Origin: Micropterix aruncella
Lineage: Eukaryota > Arthropoda > Insecta > Lepidoptera > Micropterigidae
Length of the DNA: 64,000 bases
Assembly (NCBI GenBank): GCA_944548615.1
Contig: OX155967.1
Span: 19,575,554-19,639,553, forward strand
Direction of reading: 5' to 3'
This document shows positions 22,401-34,400 of this stretch, in pieces (positions within the stretch are counted from its first letter, which is position 1; the number at the start of each line of letters is the position of its first letter). The notes under the pieces are model-generated. The model saw nothing but the letters and a program-made list of their open reading frames with translations. It was not told where the DNA came from and made no database searches. A program made the position numbers and the translations under genes.

Positions 22401-25400
22401 CAGTAGATAGGCATTCCTACACTTGGATGCGTCACAAAATTAAATGCTAAAAATTTAATTGTTAAAAACATAACTATCGTGATAGTTGTCATGGCTGTAA
22501 TATTATATTCAATATTACCTACATACAAATAATCAAAATATAATAATGTGATTTAAGAGTCAGGGAGAATAATATATTAAAATAGAAATGAAAATTCTAT
22601 GAAGAATAATCAAAAAATATATATTTTATTGTCAATCCAGCAATATGCCTTCGTATTTTAAAAAAAATGAATAGATGTATAATAAATTATATGAAAATTA
22701 GAATGTCAGCTATCATAATACCATTATGTTTAAAACTTTACGCATTTCATTAATCATCAACATGGAAAATAAACTCAGAATTTTCAAACTCCCTTATACC
22801 AATAATTGGGTTTCTTACCAAATTATGTATAATTATCTTTTTAAATTGGTCCTCTCTAAGGCTTTTTATTTTCTCTGGAATCTTATTATAGAAGGACAAA
22901 TTTTGGTGAATAAAACTGTATCGCACTTTGCTAAGTCGCTGTCGGTTTATGTGGAGATTGGATTTATTCCTCGTATCGTGATGATGAAAATCACTATTTA
23001 CCGGAGCTTCTGTTAGGTTTCTACGAGCGTACATAATATTTTGGTAGATGTAAGAAGAAAATAGAGTAATTATTCCTGATTTTACAAATAGCGGCTTACA
23101 AGAACTTCTTGGTGAGACTCTATATAAACTGCGTACCGCTCTTTTCTGGAGGAGAAAAATTCTTTTTGAGTTTGGTGCCATTCCCCAAAACAGTGCCATT
23201 CCCACAGTAGGCCATACGTTATTAGGGAGTGGAAATATGCAAAATAGACGGATTTAGCTGCTTCAAAACCGCATAAACTTCTTTTCTTTTTAATGGCGAA
23301 TATGGCACTGCAATTTTTTTTACTGAGATCATTTAAGTGATCAGATTATTGTAATTTTTGATCAATTTCTAATCCGAGAAATTTTGTTAAGGAGACATTT
23401 TCTAGTTAATCAGATCCAAAGTATACGTCTATTTCATTATAATCAGACGGCCGCAAAGAGAAGCATATTGATTTTGATTTATTTACGTTAAGTGACAATT
23501 TATTAACTTGGAACCATATAGGTACTAAGCCTATCTATTGTTTCTTTTATTCTCTGGGCCAAAGTGTCTTTATTTTTATCGCTAAAAAGAAGTAAGGTAT
23601 CATCGGCGACTAAAATGATTTCATCATCTACGGATTTCATGCACTCTGGGATGCCATTAATATAGACGAGGAAGAGAAAAGGTCCAAGTATCGATCCTTG
23701 AGGAACACCTTTGCGGATATTCTGTGGCGCGCTCTTGCTATTTTCGACTTGCGTAATCTGAGTGCGTTCTTGCAAATAAGATTCCATGAGTTGCAGTTCC
23801 TTATTCCTAATGCCATAGTATTCCAATTGTTCAAGTAGAATTGAGTGGTCTACGCAATCAAACGCCTTAGAGAGGTCACAGGAAATGCCTACGGTTTTTT
23901 TCATATTGTCTAGCCCAAGTAGTGTTCTTTTAATAAGTCTGGCGGTTGCATCTTGCGTAGAGAGATATTTTTGAAATCCAAATTGTTTTTTAGACAGGAT
24001 TTGGTTTTCATCAAAGAAATTACCAAGTCGGATAAGAAGTAATTTTTCAAAAATTTTGCTGAAAACTGGTAAAAGAGATATGTGTCGATAATTATCTCTG
24101 TTTTCAGGGCAACCTTTTTTAAATATCGGCACTACTTTGGCCATCTTCATTTCGGTGGGAAAGAATCCATGTTCCATGCATCGATTAAATATAAAAGATA
24201 GATTGTGCGAGGTTACGGTTACAGAACTCTTTAGGATTTTGGTGGATATATTCCATAGGTCTGTTGAATTTTTCATTTTAAGTGATTTAGCAACTTTAAT
24301 TATTTCGGAAGAATTGGTGGGGGAGAATAACAATGAATTTGGATTTTTCTTAGGATAGTCGTCAAACAGGCCTAAAGCCGAGTGATTTCCCTTATTCTGG
24401 CAGCTGGTATTTAAGGGTATGCTGAAATAGTCATTAAAAAGTTCTGCAACCGTTGTCGCATCATCTATACTACTGCCATTGACGTTGAGGCTTACGCAAT
24501 TATTACCTGTTTGGTTCCGTGTACATTCTTTTTTAATAATATTCCAGGCAGCCTTGATTTTATTATCGGAATTATCTAAAGTGTATTTTAAGTATTTCTG
24601 CTTAGCAAACCATACTACTTTTTTGTATGTCTTTTGTATGTTTTGATGTATTCGAGAACTATGGTATCATTACCATTTTTCTGTATTTAATTCAGATGCA
24701 GCATCCGCTGTTTGGATATCTTGATTCCCGGTGTTGCCCAGTCATTAAAAGTTTTTGAAAGTTTCTGAGTTGATTGCCTCACGGGAATTGAGCTATCCAA
24801 TGCAGCGAGATACCATCTGAAGAACTCACCATACATATGATTAGGATCATTCGTGGAAGCGATAAAATCATTTTCTGTCAAGGCTGTCTGGAAAATATTA
24901 AAGTTTTTTGCTGTTACTTTTCTTCTGCTAACATTCTGTGCCAGTTTCTTGACTACATTGCTATACTTAATGGCAATCATTTGTCCGCCATGATCTGATA
25001 GTCCGCAGCTGACTGGCTGAACGGAAAAATTATCAGAGTTAGTAAGTATATTATCTATGCATTTACTGCTGCTAGCTGTCGTTCGCGTAGGGAAGTCTAT
25101 AGTTCTAATTAAATTATAAGACAAGCAAAGATCCATTCAAGTATCGCCATTATTAGATTTTTCAAAAAAATTGACGTTAAAATCGGCACACAGTATTATT
25201 TTGGATGAATCCCTAGCTAACTTGTCAAGTACTATCTCTAGGGTATTTAAGAAGGTGTGAAAATCTGACTACGGACTTCTATATAAGCAAAGAACATATG
25301 CAGATAGCTCCGATAGATATATACACCTAATTTCGATTACCATCTCAATGTAAAGTTTGCAACACAAGATTTTACAAAACTAGCAGATGCACCCCTAATA

Positions 25401-28400
25401 TGATGGTCTCTTTTAAAGCAGCTAGCTAGTATAAATCCATAGATAGTTACAGTATTTTCTTTCTTTCATGGAACTACGATTCGCTGACACAAAATATGCT
25501 TACATTGAGTTTTTCGAGTTCTAAACTGGCATCTAGTGTTTTATTTTTCAATCCTTGCATATTTTGGTGGACGATCTTGAGGAGAAAGACGTCAGAGTTG
25601 GTTATCCTCTTCCTTCGAGCGTCGGTTGTCTTAATCCGTTTTTTGACGTTCACCTTTAAATTTGTGTCTATTATGAAACTCAATATCATCCTACTTCAGA
25701 TTTTACTGATCTCTATTTAATATGGTCTCTGGTATATGATTGCTCTGCTGTTTCAGCATTTTCTTTGGAAAACTTCATCCTTCAAATTTTTGTGCATTTT
25801 GTAACGTTCCTTTTTTTTGTAATATCAACCCGGCGAAAGGTCTTGATATTACCATTAGTATATCTTCTGAGAGTAGCCTATCTTAGTTTCATTGCCTTTT
25901 TTAAGGTTTATGAATTATTTCACTTGTCTTTATTTTAGTATGTTATTTCAGCATTTAAAATTCGTTTTTCTCTCCCAGGACCTGATTTTTTCTATTGTGT
26001 ATATTTTATTCATACCAAGGAATATTTCAGATTAAGGCAATTTGTTTTGCAAAATTCAAAATGACAAATCAACCCCTAAATGGCACCCATATAGGGGTTT
26101 ACTTGTTCTCGTTTGCTAGTTAATTTAGGGTACTTAGACATTACCAAACGCGTCGACTCAAAAACATGGCTTTCTTGGCGTTCAGAGCTTTCAAAGCTGC
26201 TTGACGTGTTGTAGATTCAAGTGGCTTGCTTTCGTTTCGCTGTCGTAATTTTTTACGACATAAATTTCTGTAACATCGTACACTCCTCCCCCCCCCCCCC
26301 CTCTCCTCGCTCCTTTCTATAAGTCCAACTTAAAGATTTTCTGGATCCCCCACTTTCTAAATTCGTACTTGGTAATTAGTCTGGGTTAAGCTGATGGAGA
26401 GACAGGCAACAATATCTCGCCAAATAGAGACCCGTTTGTACATGAATCTGCAAAAAATAACATTACAACGTAACTGTCTAAATATATAATATATAAAATG
26501 TCTAAAATTGTAAATGTCAAAAAAATACATTAAAAAATAATGCCGTTTTTATTATCGCAAAGGTTATTAATCAGAGGAGATGTTTTCTAACTCGTCTCCT
26601 CATTTGTGGCATTTGACGTCTGTTTGTTTTAGGATTTTTTATATTGTGTTTTGCAAAATTGGGATATCTTCTTATATATTTTTACAAATTTACAGGTGCT
26701 ATAGGTATGGTCCACCATGCTATTGGATACACTCCATTGAGTAATGCTACTGAGGATATAGCAGCCGCTGATTTAGCTTTTGCGTTTTCTGTGAGTAATT
26801 TCATTCAATTTAATTTATGATATACGTACTGTAACAATAAAAGTTGTATCCTGAAAACCAACAATAAAAGTTGTATCCTTAATTTTCTGGCTCCGCAGCC
26901 ATAGCTCCGACGCCAGTGTGTTAGGAGCCTTAGCTGCTTTATCTCCGGTGGGTAGTTTTAATGCGGAAAAGTGACAACCGTTCACTTCACATTCCACTGT
27001 ATCGTACTGCTCTGCCTCGTTCACATGAACTAATTTCCGATTTTAGTTCAGGAGAAACGCAATCGAGCCCTTTGTTTATTTTCATTTTCAATTTTTAATT
27101 TTGTGTATATGTGTACACTTTTTTTTTGCATTTACAGCAGAAAATAAATCTTTTAATTATTTTTTTATTGATAAGATTCTATGAGACGAACGTAACAACA
27201 ATAACTACAATAAACTAGTTAATTAAATCGATAGTAATTTGATTGGATAATGATAATGTGCTATCGTTAATGATATTGTGCAATAAAATTGTGCAATATT
27301 GCATATTATTTTCTTATACATATATATTAGAATGTAGTGTTTATTCATATATTTGTATATATTATTACTTATCTTCCACTTAAATTTATTGAATATAATG
27401 TAAAGTTTACTTTATTTTAGATAAATAAATAAATATTGATAACGTTTAGGACAACAGTGATAGTGATCTGAGTTCTTTTCCAGAGTTTGTACTCAAGTTC
27501 AGCTGTATCATATTTTATCTTCCTTGCCTGTGCAGAGAACTACTCTGTATCTTCACTATTTGACTAAAACAATCCTCGAGGTAATTGACCATTGTGACCA
27601 TTGTGACCATTGTTGTGATGACAACACGTTTTATTCCTAAAATAATATATTTGTATTTCTACAGAGTGGTTGGATTTTACACCCAATAATGTCCAAAGAT
27701 GGTGATTACCCCATTGCCATGAAAGATTTCATTCGAAGAAAGAGTACATCAGAAAAATTAAAAACTTCACGACTTCCTGAATTTAGCGCCGAAGAAATAA
27801 ATCTAGTAAAGGGCACGTACGACTACATGGGGATCAACCACTACACTTCATTTGCATATTCATTTGAAGCCACTCTGGATGGAAAGATCGCTATACCAAT
27901 AGACACTGCCTTTTTGACGCACCCAGATTTACCTTGTTACACTTATAAGATGACCAAGTGGGACAAATCGGAAATTCCCATTTACAGCGTGAGTAACCTT
28001 TTCTTTTTCCATTAATATTATTGTATTTTATTTATTTTATTGAAAAGATACCGCATAATAAAATATAAAAATAATATATAACGATAGCAAAGCCAACTAT
28101 CTTTTAAATGAATTATAATATCTTCTTCTCCGTCGTTCCTTCATTACTGAGGATCGTGGCCACTAGACAACAGTTTGCCTACGAGGCTCCTCCAATTCGA
28201 CCTGTCTTCTGCATGGCGGGTCGCAGATTGTATTGACCCTTTTGTAACTTCTTTGATGAGGTCGTTCCATCTGGCCGGTAATCTGCCTCTGCTTGGTCTT
28301 CCCTCCACTTGACCCCCGGAAAGCATTTTCTCCAGATTCTCTGGGTTTTTCCTGGCAACATGACCGAAGAACTGCAGGACCCTTCCCATGCATACGGGGG

Positions 28401-31400
28401 AGAACCTCACTTGGATACCGAGTTCTTCCAGGACAGATTTGTTGGTGCGGCGTGCTGTCCATGGGATTCCTAGAATTTTACTCCAACACCACATCTCCAG
28501 TGCATCGATTTTGGTGCGTATCCGAGCCTTCAGGGTCCATGTCTCCGATGCATAGAGAAAGATCGAGAAAACCAGAGCTCGAACCAGCCTGACCTTAGTC
28601 CGCTTGCTTATACCCCGATTATACAATATAAGAAATACAAAATAAGCTAAACAATACAATGAAAACAAAAAATAATTTTAAACTTAGGAGTAAGGTTGCA
28701 TTGGCTAAATCAGTACGAGAAAACAAACTTTAAAAAAAGGAAAAAAAAAACAAAAAAATGTTTTTAATTCTAAAGGTTTTTATTTCTTTTTTTTGTCAAA
28801 TTTGTAAATCCCATTTATTAAAAAAAAGTTTGGGAAGTGTTGGGCGCGCTGCGCCACCACCAGGTAAAAATCGCGAATAAACATTACTCGCGATATTTTA
28901 CCTACCGCTTGATGGCGCAACGCGCTCAACTTTATATACTATTTTACAAAAAAAAACAAATTTGAAAAAAAAATGCCACCCCTTTGATAGACGAAAGCGA
29001 TACGTCTCAAGTCTTCCCCACGTGATACGACCCGACCACGTGTACAAGCTCGATCACCCGGCGGCAGTACCACCTACTGTCAAGGGGTTTCCCAGTCACA
29101 CTTGTAACGGCCCTTAAGTACCGTCACATGCAATCAACAAATGCATTGATTTCCAGTGAAATACACTGACACAAATTCAGCCATTATTTTACCTCGTGAA
29201 GCGATGTATCAGCACGATGAAACAATGCTTTTACTCGGAATATTTTGGATTGCATCATTTATCGGCCTATATAAACCGGCGAAAAAGCAACCAAAGTATC
29301 ATTCCTCGAGTGATCGCGTCCCCGAGATAGCGACGGCCTTTTCGGTGTCCCGGCATCTTGGTTACCTTTCCTTCCTTTCCTTATCGAGGCGAGAAGCATC
29401 AGTCTGCAATCCCACAGACTTGAGCCGTGCCCAGTACGAGATACTAGGAGCACAAATACAATCCTCATCCATACACCCTCGTACCTTCAGTCGCGCACCA
29501 ACACCCTCGCGTCAAAACATAACATATTCGGGAAGCGTTACATACTGGCAATATCTAACTTTCAATAAACACCTTCTGATATACTCAAAATCGACTTTTA
29601 ATGCCGAGATAACCTGCAAGTTGACACCACCACCTCACACCGCACAATTTGGAGTCTAGTGAGGGGTGGTCCCTCACACACTAAACTACAGAACTAACGC
29701 ACAAAATAGTCAGCAAGATGTCTGCTGGTATCTGCGGACCATATGGAGATTTATTTATTTATTTATTTATTTCCCAAAACATAATTAGCCTTACAGATGA
29801 TTCCAAATCGGTAATTATTTTCTAGGCTATTATTCTAGATTATAACTATTATTCTACTATCGACTATTTATAATTCTACCGTTAATAATATTATTATTAC
29901 TCTACTCCATTACTATTATAGATTATTATTCTAGACTACAGCAAACGAGACAAAGGAATCCGTTAGAGCGTAATATTAAACGATTATACTTACATATATC
30001 TAATGTTAACTAACCTTTCTTATTATACTAGTTACTGAGATAGGTTTGTGAGGGACCACCCCACACTAAACTCCAAGTTGTTCGGTGTGAGGTGGTGGTA
30101 ACAACTTACGAGTTAACTCCGTATTGAAAGGCGGTTTTGAGTGAAGCAGAAGAAATTTTATTGAATCGATTGAGAGTTTGATATTGCCAGTTATAACGCT
30201 TCCCGAATAAGTTATGTTGTCGTGAGTGTATTGATGCGCGACTGCAGTTACGAGGGTATATGGATGAGGATTGTATTTGTGATCCTAGTATCTTGTAGGT
30301 ACTGGGCACGGCTCGAGTCCGTGGGATTGCAAACTGATGCTTCGTGACTGGGAAAGATAAGGAAAGGAAACCAAGGAGCCGGACTCGTTGAGCGACCTCG
30401 TGAGAGGGGTACCGAGTATGCCGTCGCAACCTTGAAGGAGGTGATCACTCGAGGAATGATACTTTGGTTGCTTTTTCGCCGGTTTATATAGGCCGGAAAA
30501 TGATGCGATCCGAAATATTCCGAGTAAAAGTATTGTTTCATCGTGCTGATTCATGGCTGCACGCGTTTAAATAATAGCTGAATTGTGTCAGTGTTTTTCA
30601 CTGAAAATCGATGCATTTGTTGATCGCATGTAACGGTACTTAAGGGCCGTTACAGGTTTATCAGAAATCGTATAGAATTACGAAACCTTTATAACAGTTT
30701 CCAACACCAAACGTGAATATCGTCAACTGTAATTTCGATGGTTTTTTAGGTTTTTCCAAATTTAATTCTAAAAAAGAAGTGTAAAAATATATCTGAACTT
30801 TTTTATTGTAACGAAATGGCTACAAGTATGAGTCCTCTCATATAAATATTATAAAGTACTAAATGCCTGTTTGCTTGTAACACAAATCACTTTGTCTTTT
30901 TACCATAAATAGGCTCAAACACAAGTTACACACAAGTTGCGGCAGTACTTAACCGAAAAACATTTTTTAATATTTTATTTTTCTCTTGATCTATCCTACT
31001 AATATTATAAACGCGAAAGTTTGTATGTATGTATGGATGTTGGTTACTCTTTCCCGCAAAAACTACTGAATGGATTTTGATGAAACTTCACAATAATATA
31101 GCTTACACATCAGAATAACACATAGGCTATAATTTATAAAGATGTATGGTTTTCTATCATCATTATCACAATTTTCCATCATCACGCGGGTGAAACCGCT
31201 GGGCGCAGCTAGTATACCATAAAACATCTTTTTCTTAAAGGGAGGTTTTGTAAATCTGAAGAAAAAAAACGATCCACCCTACGAAACCAAACGTATCGAC
31301 CTCAATTTGACAAAACCGATTATTGGCTAGGACAAACTGAGAAATGACAACACGTGACCTAATTGGTAATTACGGTCAAATGCTTTGCGATTGTTAATAC

Positions 31401-34400
31401 AAATATTTAATTCTGCGTAATTTGCCCTAAATACCTACACAATAAAAAAAAACGATTGTGGCACCCCACGACTTTCCCGGCAAGCAGACAACCCTCTGCG
31501 CGCCAAACTCTTAACACCATCCCCTTATTAACCCCTCCGCCTAACTAACTCCCCCCCATTCAAACCGATAGCGAATGGTTTCGTGCAGCTTGGGCCATAA
31601 GATCCATTTTGTTCTGGGATCGGCTGAACTCACGATTCAGCTCCTGTTCAGAAGCCTCCACGTGCGAAACCCCGGGTAAGACTCGTCGCGTCTCAGGCCT
31701 CACGGCTGGTGGACCGGTTTCTCCTGGTGGGATTGCATCCCAGCGCTATTGGACGGTTTGCGCACCGTTCGGCGACGCCAATCGGTTGTGCACTCTGACT
31801 ATTTGCTGAAGGAGTCTGGAGACTATGGAAATATACTGTTCCTTAAGCAGCGGGGGTGGATGTTGACCTGTTGTCATGCCACTCTTGAAATGACCTTGGT
31901 CCACTCGATCCCGTGTGGCACTACGGGCAAAGGACGACCCTGTCCGCGATAAATTCATATTGAGTTCCCGCTGTAATTACAACAGGTAGAGGCCGCGTAA
32001 GCGACTTCAGACCTGTAACCAGTCGGGAGGACGGATAATTCCTGAAGGTTAATTCCAGACGGAGATATACTTCCAAAACTGGCTGTTAGGTGGCGAGGAT
32101 GCTCGCTGAGTACCTTTCACAGTGCCTCGCCATAAGGCGTTGGCAACGGGCCTATTGGCGGAGCTAGATAGTAGATTGTCTTGTCTCTAAGTCTTCTACG
32201 CTCATCCCACGACTGAAAGTACGATCACATATATCAAAAGAACTGAAGATTGACCTAACCTAACCTATCTGTCTCCCGTGCTCCCGTAGATGCCAGTAAA
32301 ATAATTTTTAATGTTGTTATTTATCATTTCAGAGTGTTCCGCATGGATTCGAGGAAGTACTAGTCCGAATCAACCAGCTGTACGGAAGACCAAAAATCAT
32401 CATAACCGAGAATGGTTTGCCGTTGCTTTATTCCAGTGACGACCTTAACGACTATCGAAGAGTGGACTATTTGAAGAAACACTTAAAGGCGGTGTTAGAA
32501 GCTAATAAACGCGGTGCGAATATCGTAGGATATTTTTATTGGAGTTTAACCGATAACTTCGAGTGGATAAGTGGATATGAGTAAGTCTTTTTTTATTCCT
32601 TATCACCCTAAAATATGACCTATTAAAACTTGATTCCCTGAAACATACCTTCAAAAAATGAGATCTCCCTGAGGCCTCGTATTATTTATTATCTTCGAGT
32701 AGCGGCATAATTTCATGGCAGACCGAGGCAATTTATTGGAATTTCTTGCAATATCACCGCACTCGACAAAAAGTACTATAACTATGAAACTATTACAGCA
32801 ATCATAAAAAGTATAACTGTGCAATGGATTGCATTGAAATTTCCTATAAAGAATATTGAAATCTCATTTTGTAAAACAATCGGCATTTCAAACTTGTATT
32901 TGTTTTCCGGAAAAATACGGAACCCTATTTAGAAATTATAAATACTATCGTGATCTTCATTAGATTCTCTATCAAAGGTAATATTTCGTTTTACTTATTT
33001 ACATACAAAAATATTTAGATATTAGCTCATAAATACCAATAAAAATTTTGATGATCTCTCGAAAAAAAAAATGATGATGTTTGACAACGAAATTTTACAT
33101 TAAATATCCGCGAAATGACGCGCTAAATTATTTTAGCGGCCGTCTATGTATCCATGGTAATAATGAGATATTTGGAATGGATTTTAGGACGCGTTTGAAA
33201 TAGAAAATAATATTACTGTGCGCTCCGGGACCAAGCCGCCAATATTGGTCGTTATGTAGTCAACGGTGTTCTGGTGTGCAACCAAATTGGTCGTTACGTA
33301 GACGAAGGGCATTGATCATATAGTATATTAGATATCTTAACGTCGTACTACGATTAGGCAACTACGATTTTACTACGAAACGCAACGGGTAGATGTCATC
33401 CATAGTGATTAAAACGTAATAATCCTCTTATTATGTTATATAAATTGCAAATTGTAAATTGCTTTCATGGTATGCTTCTAAGTAAATTGCAATTAAAGCA
33501 ACTCGCCTCTGCAAAAATTACAGGTTAAAATGAAGCTGAATTTATAGTATTTAGGATATTAGACAATTTAGGTAGGCATATACCTAATAATAATAAGTAG
33601 AAAACGTTTTTAGGTTTACATTAAATAACTCCATTAAAATAGTATCTCTAGTACGTAAGACTGATGTACATCTGTTGTTTTTTCAAATAAAGAAAGTTAT
33701 ATAATAATAAGGTTACGTTCGTGGAATAGCAGTATGGCGGCGCACTGTAGATGGCGCTCTAAATACACCGATACGGTATACAATAATAACATAGTAACAA
33801 ACGAATTTTTAAATCATAGTTTTTATTATTTTATTATTATTTAAAGAAAGATGACTATTTTTAATTTGGTATACAGCTTACGTAATAATTATGCACTTTG
33901 AAGTTCAGATAGACTAATAGACGGCGTTCTATCTCTTCGTATTATTTCTGTGATGTAATCAGCAAATATAAAAATGCAATAGATGGCACTAATAATTCGA
34001 TTTTATTATTGTTATCATTGGTTAAATTATTGTTATTTATAAAAAACCAATCATTATACTCTGTAAAAAAAATGTTAGGAAATTTATTTTATAAATAAAT
34101 ACGAAAAATATGATTTTATGAATTTATTCCGACTCCTAAAAGTACGGTTGCGTAATATGTTGCACTTTCCTTATTCAATGGAATTGTGAGGGTGGCCACC
34201 CTTCACTAGACTCCAATTGTTCGTGAGTGAAGGGTGGTTCTCATCAAGTAGTTTTCTCCGTATTGAAAGTCGTTGTAGCTGAAGTTGAAGTATTTATTCA
34301 GAAGGTATGTGATCGGTTGCCAGTTTGTAACGCCTTGTTTGATATTTCGCCGGTGTGTAGGTAGTGTGGGCTCGAGGTGCTGTCGTGGTTGTGTATCCGA

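Larger units (their letters stand above)
22377..25666 (-). mobile_element. Near-full ORF2-length LINE (CR1/Jockey-like), decayed, intron 3
   Basis: On the minus strand it carries parts of an apurinic endonuclease, a reverse transcriptase and a C-terminal tail, followed by a (TTGTA)n tail (acaatacaatacaat at 22378). A second copy of its 3' end lies at 56770-57411 with the same pentamer tail. Frameshifts break ORF2 into several frames. Confidence 0.82.

Noticed and set aside
26815..27024. 69-codon minus-strand frame in GH1 intron 4
   Set aside because: No domain recognised; it overlaps a local duplication and has no conserved partner in the window.
29156..29659. 167-codon frame and the overlapping frames at 30106-30554
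   Set aside because: They fall within the two solo LTRs and do not agree with each other in reading frame. They are chance frames in LTR DNA.
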